DNA of 64,000 nucleotides from NCBI GenBank assembly GCA_029216955.1, contig JANAVB010031417.1:15452555-15516554 (forward strand), given 5' to 3'. Below are positions 23,664-35,432 of this stretch, in pieces (positions within the stretch are counted from its first letter, which is position 1; the number at the start of each line of letters is the position of its first letter). A program made the translations under genes and the position numbers. This stretch comes from Iris pallida. Lineage: Eukaryota; Streptophyta; Magnoliopsida; Asparagales; Iridaceae. The notes under the pieces are model-generated. The model had not been told where the DNA came from. It made no database searches and saw only the letters and a list, made by a program, of their open reading frames with translations.

Positions 23664-25006
23664 CGTCACGCCCCCCTCCCGTAGGAGCGATCGTACTCGC
23701 TAAGGCGTGATGCCGTATGAGCCTAGATTGCGCTCGTGCAAGGCAGTTTCATAACGGCCGATTACATCGGCGGCGACGGGGTCGTCGCATAGAAGTCCCA
23801 AGCAAAAACATTGAACATGCAGCAGAAATTTAAAGACAAAACACAAGTTGCTCAAAAGAACTCTTTATTGATATTGAACAATCATATTATAATGGGCGCG
23901 AGACCTTGATTACAAGTCTCTCGTGCTTACTTTTCACACATTTTACAAGTCGCTCTGCTCTCTCTCATTTCTCGATTACAATACTTGAGCCAGCAGAAGC
24001 TTCGGAAGGCGATGTCCATACATTATGTCCCGTATAAGTCTTGAATTCACGCGGCCGTACGCTTCGAATCGCCAAGGAACTCCGTTCCCTGACGCATCCA
24101 AGCGAGCTCCGCGCCACGAGCTTCTACCTGTGCCTGCACATGAAATACTGTGTGGTTGTCAATACTCAACTGTACTGGTGGAGTGAGCTCCTCGCCCACC
24201 CATACATAATTGATACGTTCATTTACTTTGTGCAGCTTAAACCCTTTCGATTGTCTTTCTAGTCTTGCCTTAGGATCAGTTTTAAGACTACGGCACCTGA
24301 CCAAACCGATGTGTTAAGACATGGTCGTGCTATAATTCTAACGTATGTTTCGATCGAGGCAGTGTCTTATCGCTTTGTACTCGATTAAACTTTAATTCGG
24401 GACGGCAGGGTCGTGCCATGACTTTAACTTGATCTCGTGCCAATGACATCAAGGGGTCGACTCGTGCAGGTCGTGCCCTTAGACTTTGCCTAGACTTGTT
24501 CGTGCTTCAAGATGAGGTCGTGCCTAACGACTCCCTGACTTAGCCAACTTTTACATTACGGTCCTTTCGACTTAAAGCTATGGCACTCGACTTTACTTAT
24601 GCAAACTTAGGCCAACAATGCCGATACGCGAATGCCAATACTTGATATGCGAAAGCCAATACGCGAATGCCAATATTAATACACGAAAGCCTTGCTTAGT
24701 GCCGAAGTACGTGTCTTGCTGACATAAGTTATAACTTATTCCTTCCGTGCTGATACAAGGCTAGCACTAACGGGATTACATCTTAGTGACTTGATACATG
24801 ACGTGCTAGACTGTCTCATGATTCGACCGACGCCGTGCTAGTACTTGACGCTATCCAAAGGCAAACACGCGGATTGCCGCTCTTGCCGACACATCTATAT
24901 GAGTGGTCACTAGCAATGTCAAGCTATCTTGGACTGGCTCGGGGATATCGGATCGTCACTACACGGGTAGCTAGCCCGGAGGTGCCGAAGTCTCCCATGC
25001 GGTTAT

Positions 25007-27653
25007 TGTCACGATCCGCTACCCAAATTATTGGGCCGGGTCGGGCCGACCCATGTCCAGCCTACGCTTGGTTAAAGCGTAGTAAGCTATTCTAAGAATA
25101 GACAATAAAGGAACTAAGCTGCTAATAGTTCTAATATCACATTTAAAGGTTCATCACAACACAGCATCTATAAGCGAAAGTAAACAAGTACAGACTTAAT
25201 AATACACTTCCAAGTATCTAACTGGAGACAAAGTCCAGTATCAAATATAAGTTCAAAACAAAGTCTAAGTCTCAAAACACATGAAAATATCTAAGCAAGG
25301 TTCCCCGCTGGGGCCTCTTCTGGAGCTAAGGCCAGGTCCTCAAAATCAGTACCGTAATATGAATCACATAGCATTTCCTTCTCGAAAAGTGAACCTACAA
25401 CGTTATCCTGTCAGGACGGGAGCAAGTACAACCTCTACAACTAAAGTACTGAATATATAATGAAAGAGATGTACAACAAGAAACATGGTATGATAAGTCT
25501 ATAAAACAGAAAATACTGGAAACATAGCCTCATGGTACAACTGGGATCACAGTATCATAGTAACATAGGGAACGTGGCATATCTGGAATCATGGTATGAC
25601 TGGAATCACGATAAAATATATTTGTCAAGGTGACACATGTATATCTAATGTTTAAAACTGGAGCAGGTACGTGATTGGTCAATAGGTGCTGTAGGTGCTG
25701 TGGCACCGGTAAGAACAATATGTACTTTCGTACATACCTAAATGTACACACGTATAAGTACCGCGAGATATTGGCCTATGGCAAGGGCTACATGCATAAT
25801 GTCGTCCTTACACGGCTCAAGGTCGCAGCGTGGGGGCATGATCACGTACTCAACTATCAGTTTTCCCATAACCCAGGTTCTAACATGTAAGAGCTACTGA
25901 GATCGGTATAAAGCACGGTAGGTACTGATAGCAGTATAAAGCATAGTGAAACATATACTGAGAACCAGTAAGAAGTATGTGAAGATATAAGAACTGTCCT
26001 AAGCATGGCAGGTACTGAAAGTAATACAGCATGTGAAGATTTAACTTGCTACCTCAAGGATCAGTATTTTAACAGGGTTAATACATGTTCTAGCATTAAA
26101 AGACAGTAAATGAGTTTGTAGATGTACTTGCCTCGAGCAAAGCAAGAATACTAGTACGAAGATATAGATGTCCGGTGTCCTGTCAATAATGATATACAAC
26201 TTAGCATCTAAGTTATGTTTAAGATTACACTAGTGGTGTAACACGACTCCTAACTGGATACTAGTCAAGTGGGGACCTAGCATAAAAGTCCAATGTGGGG
26301 TGACATTATATCCAAACTAACTTTTTAGAGTCTTTACACTAGAGTAGGGTGAGGTCCAATACGATAATAACTCAAATCAACACAAAACTTGTAAGTCGTA
26401 ACTACTCAATAAATAAATCAAACTGTACACTGTGTTCCAACAATTTTGAGATAGACAAAAAGCTCAATTTTACATAAAATAAAGTACCAAAATGATCCTT
26501 GCTAATTATAGAAATTTATACTAATTTTTTTGGAATTTATAAACCCTCATAGATATTTATTAAAAATCAACAAACATATATATACTGAAAATGAGTTCTG
26601 TTTTTCTATTTTTATAAAATACCAAAAGTACTTATTAAATGCTAAAAAAATTATAGTAAATTGTCTAAATTAACATAGTATTTAAATAAAAAATTTTCCA
26701 GATTTTTATAGTACTTAAAATATATATAAAAATTCAAAAACAGCCTAACCGGATCATCCGACGGATTACTGCGGATTACCGACGGATTTTCCGAAGTGTC
26801 ACAGCAAGTTTAGTGGTGCAAGCTCGGATTTTCTGACGGATTTCCGCGGATTTCCGACGGATTTTCCGAACCGTCACAGAAAGTTGATTTTTGAAAACAC
26901 AAAACTTGTTTCGGCCATAAAAACTTCGTTTTAAATCGAAATTCGGATTTTCAAAAGACAAAATCGCATAAAATTTAATTCCCTACAACATGGGAGTATT
27001 AGTTTTCACAAATTCAAAGATTTGATAGATCAATATCTCAAAATACTCCAAAATCATATCTAGAAACTCAGATCTACGCAATATTATCGATCAAAACCAA
27101 AAGTGCTATATACTAAAGATGTTAACAATTTAGAGGAGCATATTATAGAACAATAAAATTTCAATTTCTATGGAAAACAAAATTATAGCATAGTCATGAC
27201 ACTTATGAGCAAGATATACTTGCCTAGGTTAAACTCCAAGCCTAATCTTCTACTCCACCACCAAGAGGGGTACGAAACCACACTCTAGACCTCAAGGACA
27301 AGCTCTTGGCAAACTCCAAGGGAAGAGAAGGGAAGAAAAAATGAAGAGAGAGTGAAGAGAATGAAAAAGAGAGAGGAGAGAGAAAGTGAAATGGTATATA
27401 TAGAAGGAGGAATTAATCTTAACCGTTGGATCATGATCCATGTGAAAGTCTAGGTCAATCATGGCCATTCAAACAAAACCAATTATCCATTGGATAATAG
27501 AGTGCATCTACACTATTCACGAAAATATCTAAACACTATTCATCAAAATATCCAAAATACTATTCATCAAAATATCCAAAACACTATTCATCAAAATATC
27601 GAAAATACTATTTAAAATTATAAAAATATTATTTTAAAATTTAGGGGCTTACA
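25007..27653 (-). mobile_element. Solo LTR C (gypsy)
   Basis: A 2647-bp LTR from TGTCACGATCCGCTACCC to GGGGCTTACA, flanked by GTTAT (25002-25006 and 27654-27658), with no interior or second LTR. A solo LTR arises by recombination between the two LTRs of a full element. It is related to the LTR of element G: both start TGTCACGATCCGCTACCCAA and share several internal blocks. Confidence 0.9.
27393..27403 (-). promoter_or_regulatory. TATA box of solo LTR C
   Basis: The minus strand reads CTATATATACC, followed by a long CT-rich leader typical of plant transcripts. Confidence 0.55.
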
Positions 27654-29693
27654 GTTATCCAGCATCCTACTTTGAGCCGTAACTCGTTTCCCCCGGGCCG
27701 ACCTGATCCCAGTGCCCCGGCGATCACTCGAGAAGACTACACCTTGTCGATAAGTTGTCCAATGACCATGCAAGACCCAACTCGATCTATCAAATCCTTC
27801 CTTAACATGACCATGCTTTCCTCTTTCTATCGAGACTCCCAAGCCGCAGAATCAATCTCGTGTGTTTCCTTTCAAGACATAGCGAGACTTCCAAGTAGCG
27901 GGACCGATCTCGTGTGTTTCCTTTCAAGACATAGCGAGACTCCCAAGTAGCGGGACCGATCTCGTGTGTTTCCTTTCAAGACATAGCGAGGCTCCCAAAT
28001 AGCGGGACCGATCTCGTGTGCGGGACTTATCAAGACTAAGCGAGTCTTGTTCTTCAAGGGACTATGCGACTTGACAACCGCAGATAGAGCGGAACAGTGC
28101 TAGAAATGGTTTCGATAGCCCAACACAACTCTTGTCTAACTTATTCGGGCAACGACTCGACGAGCAAAGGCTACGCCGAGCTTCGCATCGAGGGAACGTA
28201 CCGTGCACGAGTTCGACTTGAACAACCAAGTTCTCGGGTGCCTAGACTTAAGCCAACAAGCCGTACAAGACGACTTAACTTGCGGGACGTGCGAAGGCTA
28301 TGCCAAGCCTTGGACGATGGGACCATGCATGTATTTTCAAGCATTCACGCGGGCGACGCCTATGACTTAGGCCAATACAAGCGTTGGGGCAAAATAACGG
28401 GACTGTGCATGCTTTATCAAGCATTCATGCGGGCGACGCCTATGACCTAGGCTTATTCGAGTGTCGGAGAAACTTAGCAACTTAGGCCAATTTCCTTCTC
28501 CCAAGCCACGGGAACGAAGGATCGAGTGTCATTTGAAAGTACGATGAGTCGACTTCTAAGCAGACCGTGGGACCATTTTCCATGTTCTAAGACGTTCCGA
28601 CGAGTCGTAATTATTCCCTTAGCTATTTGGATGCGTCGCTTTAATTAAAAAGCCTAACTTGTGCAAATTGAAAACAAGCGAGTTATTAAGTGAAGGCTAA
28701 GATAAGGCAAGTTCACCGAAACTACCCCACCTGTGCGAGGAGTCGCCTCGACCGAGCGAGCCTTCGAGCAGCCGTTGCAAGGCTAAGTCCGAACGCCGTC
28801 GGCATTTCGATTCCTCCGATTGACTTAGCGGGATGGGGCACTACACTTCGTATCGGAGCCGTGTCCTAAAGGATTTCATTGGGACTCCACTCCCAATAGG
28901 TAAAATCCATCCTCTAAATCGATTTTCTTTGCATATAAATTAGTTTTGAATTCGTAGGATCCATCGTCATGCATGTGTCCCCTTTAGATTCAAATTTGAG
29001 GCTATTTGGAGCTCTCTTGAGAATTTTAGATATGTGTCTTGTGTCCTACTTGATAGATCCCAAATTAGGATATCCCATGTGTTTGTATGTATGATAATAG
29101 TTAAATAGATATTTAAATTCAGTTTTAGAATGGTTAGAGAGTGGATTGATCTTAGTTAGGATGGTTAGAATGAGTTTCATTTGGATACCTATGTTGGTAT
29201 CCAAGTATCTTGGCCTACATGTGTTTCTTTTGTCCAAAACAACTCAAATTCGCCATAATATTCATCCACGTTTTTATTAACCAAAGCAACTTAGAAATGT
29301 CATAACTTTTAGCTTAGAACTCCGTTTAATCTCCCATTTTTTAAAAGAATCGTATCGAAGTTAGCTTTCCAAATATATATTTTAATAAGCCAAAATTATT
29401 CTGAAAATTTTTGTAAAATTATTTGAGTGTCAGCTGTCCGAAAGATAAATGTGTTTCGGTATTTTCGCGATTCCGGGAGCTTCCGGACACGAAAATGCGA
29501 TCCGTTTGAAGTTTTAGAAAGCTAACATGAAGGACTACGACATACTTTAATCCTAGAATTTAGTGAAGGCCCAATTGGTACAGTATTAGTTTTATGTAGA
29601 CATAGGCATTTAATTTGTGTAACCTATGAGCCTATGTAGTATGGATATTAAATGAATATAGAGTATGTATTGCATGAGATGTTAGATGAATGA

Positions 29694-29696
<3 letters not shown>

Positions 29697-29785
<89 letters not shown>

Positions 29786-29801
29786 GTGTGTGTGTGTGTG
29801 T
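29697..29801. repeat. (AT)n(GT)n microsatellite
   Basis: About 85 bp of AT repeat, then about 19 bp of GT repeat. Confidence 0.95.
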
Positions 29802-30293
29802 ATCCTCTTTACATTAATGTATATATATGGTTGAATGTAAGCATGTAGGAATGTAATCAACGTAATGTATGTAAGCAATGCATGAATGAAAGAATGATAT
29901 ACAATGTATGCATGAAAGTATATAATGAATGCTAGATATGAATGCAAGGTATACATGTAATGATAGATATGAATGCATAATGTAATGCAATATATAATGA
30001 TAGCATGTATGGTAATGTAGAATATATGATGCAAGCATGTATATGTCCACTGTTTTTTCTTTTTATTATATTTTTTCTTCTTTTCCCTTTCCATTTCAGT
30101 TTTCTTCCTTTTTTCTCTCTTCTATTTTTACATGTTGTATAAAATGTATATAATGTATAGATGCATATAAGTATGTAATATGCATGAATAACATGTATGT
30201 AATAAAAATAAGTATATATATGCAACTTAGTGATATATGAATAGATATAATGCCTGAACTGAAGTATGCATGTATATGGAATATGAATGAATG

Positions 30294-30439
<146 letters not shown>

Positions 30440-32333
30440 AGGTAATGTAATGTATGTATTCACATATATTTTGAGTTAAATATATGAGTTTGTATGCATA
30501 TATTATATATATGCCTGTATGCAGGAATGAATGTAATATAATGTAAAGTATGCATATATGATATGTATGTAGACATGTGTGCGATGTATGTATGTATACA
30601 TGATATGTATGTATGCATGTATGCAATGTAAGTATGTATGTATGCATTTCTGTAAACTGAGTTAACCTATAACCTTTTACACACATGCATTCATACACGC
30701 TTTGACACCATGTATCCCATGTCACATTGTAACGCCCCAGAACCAGAATACTGGAGAACGGAGGCGTACATAGTCAGCTACGTATATTGAAGTGCAACCC
30801 ACCTCGCTATACGGTCACGGCTGTCTAGATATATGAGGGTTTAACTACAAGCCAACAGTATCCTAGGGTCATGAACAAGCCTATTGTCTCTATCTTAAGC
30901 AAGCAATAATAGTTACAATATGTCAGAGCACCAAATATATAATAGCAAGGCATCCCATACATTACATATTGGATGATCATGAAGCTAGTCGTACAAAATG
31001 TCAAGACTAGCAAGAGTTCAGTCATACATGATCAACCTAGGATCCGTCAATCATGTTATAGCCCGTAGGCAGACAGTAAATAAGGTGCAATACGAGCTAA
31101 CACGTGCTCGTCGGCTAAACGCCTCAAAAGAATAATTTTACAAATAAGTGGGAGGACAAAAAGAAATCCACTCGTTGCCAGGGTTACGCCTGGTGGTCAC
31201 CATCTATCTGGAAGACATGTGGATCCTCTGGTGCTGCTCCGATATCTGGCCACACAAAACCAGCATATCACAATAGAATATTAACGATAATAAATAAAGA
31301 ATTGATAAAAATAGAGATAACAACAGTAAACTGAGTACGAGAAAACCAGTCAAGTAGCCAGGTCACAACCCTTAAACCAAACAAGGACCGGGGTTGTAAC
31401 CCTTTCCCTGAATAGAAATCCGTCTCAAATACTATTGGTACAGTGAGGACAATAAACGAAGAAAGGACACAGAACTGCTCCGGGAGCCAGGTTACAACCC
31501 TTAAACCAAAATAGGACCGGGGTTGTAATCCTTCGTCTGAACAAAACTGGACCCCTGATCTTTATTGCTAAGGCTAGTATAAATAATCATGGAATTAAAG
31601 TAAGATAAAACATGACGAACATGGCATGGGGTTGCAATAAGACAATAAATGAAGAGAGGACACATAAATGCTCCGGGAGCCAGGTTACAACTGTCACGCC
31701 CCAGTACCGAAATATGGAGACGGACTAGGCCAGCTACACCATATGAGGTACGTAACGTCTTACGGCGATCGTGGCTGTCGAGAGACTAGGGGGTACATGC
31801 TACAATCAAGTCTCCTATGGTCCCACAGAGTTCTACGTCTCAATCAATCAAATCACATCAGCAAATAGATGACCATTAAAGATAAAGCTGTAAGGCGTCC
31901 CCGACGCTGTATCAAAATGATCATGAGAGACTAGCTTCATAATTTAGCTATCTCGGAGAGTCAGGAGTACAAAATTATACACAGCTGCAGTCTGTTTAAT
32001 TACAATTATGTACTGACACAAAATATCGAGTAATTCGGCTAACAGGTGCCGGTGGCTAAACGCCGCAAAAGTATAAGCAGGAGTGGTGGAGAAGAAACCC
32101 ACTCGAGTCCCCGAACTGCCATGCTCCTAGTATGCACCATGGATGTCAGGAAGGAAGATCGTGTCCTCAGGCTCTGCTACGGAATCTGGCCAAACAAAAC
32201 CAGCGGGGTCAGCCCCGAATAGCAAGTACCGCCAAAGGGGCACAAGAGATAAGACTAAAAACCCAGTTAATAGAATGATTGATAATAGTAATACTTATGC
32301 TACCATTATAGGGTAACGCCACATCCTCGAACC

Positions 32334-32378
32334 CATATGGCACCCTTACAACCAAACAAGGACAAAAGGTGCCGCATG
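32334..32378. other. Hairpin with conserved CAAACAAGGAC loop
   Basis: Arms CATATGGCACC (32334-32344) and GGTGCCGCATG (32368-32378) pair with one mismatch and one wobble. The loop contains ACCAAACAAGGAC. Copies with different stems occur elsewhere in these LTRs. Confidence 0.6.
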
Positions 32379-32483
32379 GAGTCGGGACGCGTCGTACTCT
32401 ATAACTTTCGCATAAGTTAAAGGGTATAAACAATAAAATCTCCTGATCGTGACTTCGGTCGATAGCCTATCACAGCACAATAA

Positions 32484-32661
32484 CCAACCCAACAATCAAA
32501 CAAGAACATGGGTTGGATCATGTACCATGATAGACCATGTTCCTCAGTCATTCACAGAAGTAGCACTTCACAACCAGAATAAGTCTTCCGTTCATAACTT
32601 CGGTCCACAGCCTATCATAGTACGATAACCAACCCAATAATCAAACAAGAACATGGGTTGG
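32484..32661. other. Two hairpins with CAAACAAGAAC loops
   Basis: Each has arms CCAACCCA and TGGGTTGG (32484-32491 with 32509-32516; 32629-32636 with 32654-32661) around a loop ending ATCAAACAAGAACA. Nearby CCTATCA and TGATAG can lengthen the first stem. Confidence 0.6.
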
Positions 32662-33432
32662 ATCACGTACCATGACAGTCCGCTTCCCTCAGTTACTCAC
32701 GGAAGGTAATAGGATACAAGCAAGTCGTTTTCACGGCCAATCAAGTCTACGAGTTTCTAGTGGGACGAGGTTATCCTCGCATCATGTTATCAGAAAATCC
32801 TCAGATCGTATCCTTCCAGCAAGGCTAGCCAACCCAGGGGTTCGCGTAGACAGGTATGATTGAGCACAGGTCCCTCGTAAGGCCACCTTGCTAAAACATA
32901 TAATATATAGCAGGAATTAATCGGATACAGTCATCCACTCGTTGCAGATGATACAGTATCCGTGGAGACCAGCCGGCACGTCAAGACAGTATCTCAAGGC
33001 GGCTAGTGTAACACGATCTCGGGATTTTGCCCTCCCCATGCATCTAGTATATTTAGTTGCCTAATTTAACCCTAGGTGAAATCTTGGACCTTCATGCTGT
33101 GGCCTGCATGATTATCCCCCTAAAGTCGTACTTTAGTACGAGTACCCCAAAGAGGATTCATGTCAATCGGTATGTCAACATGTTCTACCCTCCTTAGTGT
33201 AATGCATCATTACAAATACGCCACGTGGAGTTACGAGTCTTTTGTCGAGCATGAACAAGAAATGGGACATTCAAGTACATGTATCAGGTAGGTGCACTTT
33301 GTTCTCCGGGGTCACATTAGTGCTCATATCATGCACGGGACAAAAGGCGTAAGGATATAAAATGGGCATATAATATATATATATATAATAATAACAATAA
33401 TAACAGGGTAACAATATAGGGCACAAAAGTCC

Positions 33433-33992
33433 ATGCGGCTCAAAGGGAGTGAGTCCATGCGGCCGGGTCAATACTGGTTCATGCGGCTGGGACTACATGC
33501 TTATGCGGCTCAAAGAGCCCCAAGGCGCATGCGGCTGGAGAGGCGGGTTTATGCGGACGAAGGGGTGTCAGCGTATGCAGCTGCGAAGGGAGCAATCGCC
33601 AGGCGGCCGGGGTTCAACAGCATATGCGGCTACGATCAGACGAAGTCCTATGCGGCTGAGCATGGGCGATACTTATGCGGCTGGATGATGGATGAGCTTT
33701 ATGCGGCCCAAAACAGCAGCGCATATGCGGCTAGGTGCAACAGAACTCATGCGGCTGCGAAGCTAGCCCAATGAAGTCCATGCAACTCAAGGTAACAGGG
33801 GCTCGTGCGGCTGAGTCTGAACAAGGCTATGCGGCTCAATTACTTGCCGCATGAAGATTCTTGCGGTCAAGTACTCAAGTAAGTCTGATGCGGCTAGGAA
33901 AGACTTTCCATGCGGCTGAACTCGAACGAGTCTCATGCGGCTGGAAAGGCCATACGGCCAGAGACTTGCCGCATGAAGACTCATGCGGTCAA
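33433..33992. repeat. ATGCGGC array in element E 3' LTR
   Basis: About 25 copies of ATGCGGCT or a one-base variant are spaced roughly 22-26 bp apart with varied spacers. Near 33848-33875 and 33966-33992 the motif also occurs inverted (GCCGCATGA), forming short hairpins with a neighbouring forward copy. It is not coding, and the spacers and unit length do not fit CRISPR. Confidence 0.85.
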
Positions 33993-34411
33993 GTACTGCT
34001 CTTCTTCTCCACCTGTCCGAGAAGAGGAGCCAAGCAACCATGGCTTCCAAGCTACACAAAACCTTCATCCGGAGCCCAAATCAGAACTACCTTAGGTCAA
34101 AATGGGGTAGAATAAAATTCTCTACAACATGGAACCATCAAAACTTAAAAATAATGAAGTTTGCTAGATCAAAACCAAGAAAATCCGAAAATGGTTAAAA
34201 CCTAGATCTACAAAGATTAAAGCTTCAAAATGGAAAACTTCAAGTTCTAAACTAGTATAGAATAAGGAGAAGAACATATTTTGACAAATAATTTGTAAGA
34301 AAACATCAACAACATTTATGGATCCATCTCTTGAGCAAGTTGGTACTTGTCTTGGTTGGTGGAGGAAAGTAAATGAGAGAAAATAAATGAGAGGAGAGAG
34401 AATGAGTTGAG

Positions 34412-34423
34412 TTATTATATAGA
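34412..34423 (-). promoter_or_regulatory. TATA box, element E 3' LTR
   Basis: The minus strand reads TCTATATAATAA, followed by a CT-rich leader (TTCTCTCTCCTCTC). Confidence 0.55.
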
Positions 34424-34653
34424 ATCTTGGACCCATGGGTTCATGATGAACCAAAGGGTTCAAGAATGGGTTACCCAAATGAGCCAAAACTGTAGGCCCA
34501 AATGCAGAAAATAAATTAGGAAATAATATTTTGTCAAATATTTTTGGAAAATACATGAAGAAATACAGCATAATAAATATAGTATAAATACAAGGTAAAT
34601 ACAATTTATCGGTTTACGTATTAAAATACGTATTCCAAGATCGGGGAGTGACA

Positions 34654-34669
34654 TCTCTACCCTTCTTAG
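34654..34669 (-). other. Polypurine tract, element E
   Basis: The minus strand reads CTAAGAAGGGTAGAGA immediately before the 3' LTR, the primer for plus-strand synthesis. Confidence 0.75.
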
Positions 34670-34844
34670 AAAAATTCCGTCCTCGGAATTCCAGCCAAGA
34701 CAGGATAGTAAAATCAGGGCAAGCAAGGCACAATCATATATAAGTTAACTATCATAGCAGTTATTATCATACATCACAAAGTGCAAAACAAGCAGGTGCA
34801 GATAAGCATGGAATCGTGTCAATAAGGTGCAAAAATATACCTTA

Positions 34845-35432
34845 TCAGTCAAACAAATGCGGATACCGAGATCTGATCTCGTCCTCGCGCTCCCAGGTTG
34901 ACTCTCCCGGAGAGTGATGGTTCCAAGAAACACGGACAAGGCTTATCGTCCGATTCTTGAGTACCTTCTCTCGTCGGTCTAAAATAGATACGGGTTGTTC
35001 CTCGTAAGTTAGGTCGGTACCAATAACTAACTCTGAATGATCGAGGACATGACTCGGATCCAGGACATACCCACGTAATTGGGACACATGAAACACATCA
35101 TGTATGCCAGTTAACGAAGGCGGAAGGGCAAGTCGATAAGCCACATCGCCTACCCGAGCGAGAATCTTAAAAGGACCAACGTATCTTGGACTAAGCTTTC
35201 CTCGGGTTCCAAACCTAATGATACCCCGAGTTGGCGAAATCCGCAGAAACACTTGGTCGCCAACTCTGAACTCTAGAGGCCTACGATGCTGATCTACCCA
35301 ATGACGATGTCGGTCCTGTGCAACTCGAAGGCGCTCTCTGACCAACTTAACTATCTCCACAGTCTGCGTGATCATCTCTGGCCCCAACAACTTCCGTTCT
35401 CCGACGTCGTCCCATGCCAAAGGGACCTGCAC
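34845..35432 (-). pseudogene. Element E integrase C-terminus and chromodomain-like tail
   Basis: This piece is one frame off from the main pol frame because of a 1-nt loss near 35425. It continues the integrase C-terminal domain ([64 protein letters not shown]) and ends with the chromodomain-like module EQPVSILDRREKVLKNR, VRVSWNHHSPGESTWERED and RYPHLFD. In chromoviruses this tail is thought to guide integration into heterochromatin. The stop codon is at 34845-34847. Confidence 0.9.

Larger units (their letters stand above)
13967..28845 (-). mobile_element. Element B: LTR-interior-LTR-interior-LTR, non-coding
   Basis: Three LTR copies in the same orientation alternate with two near-identical interiors of 2362 bp each. 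Only the outer edges carry the target duplication CTTCG (13962-13966 and 28846-28850), so the whole block behaves as one locus. The orientation is minus, set by a perfect tRNA-iMet primer site at 23649-23660. No gag or pol is detectable, so it is a large non-autonomous (LARD-like) element. Net length without solo LTR C is about 12.2 kb. Confidence 0.88.
23664..28845 (-). repeat. Element B LTR 3 (proximal 5' LTR), split by solo LTR C
   Basis: It starts CGTCACGCCCCCCTCCCG (terminal TG mutated to CG) and ends GGGGCACTACA. Without solo LTR C and one TSD copy it is about 2530 bp, close to LTR 2. Confidence 0.85.
31692..34653 (-). repeat. Element E 3' LTR
   Basis: 2962 bp from TGTCACGCCCCAGTACC to GGGGAGTGACA. 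It holds three hairpins of the conserved-loop type (two at 32484-32661, one at 32334-32378), the ATGCGGC array (33433-33992) and a TATA box (34412-34423). Confidence 0.94.

Noticed and set aside
33433..33774. ORF of 113 codons conserved at 42092-42433
   Set aside because: Identity comes from the two E LTRs being near-identical copies. The frame follows the ATGCGGC array and lacks any domain.
33433..33992. Possible CRISPR array
   Set aside because: Repeat core is only 7-8 bp, spacers are irregular, there are no cas genes, and the DNA is a plant LTR.
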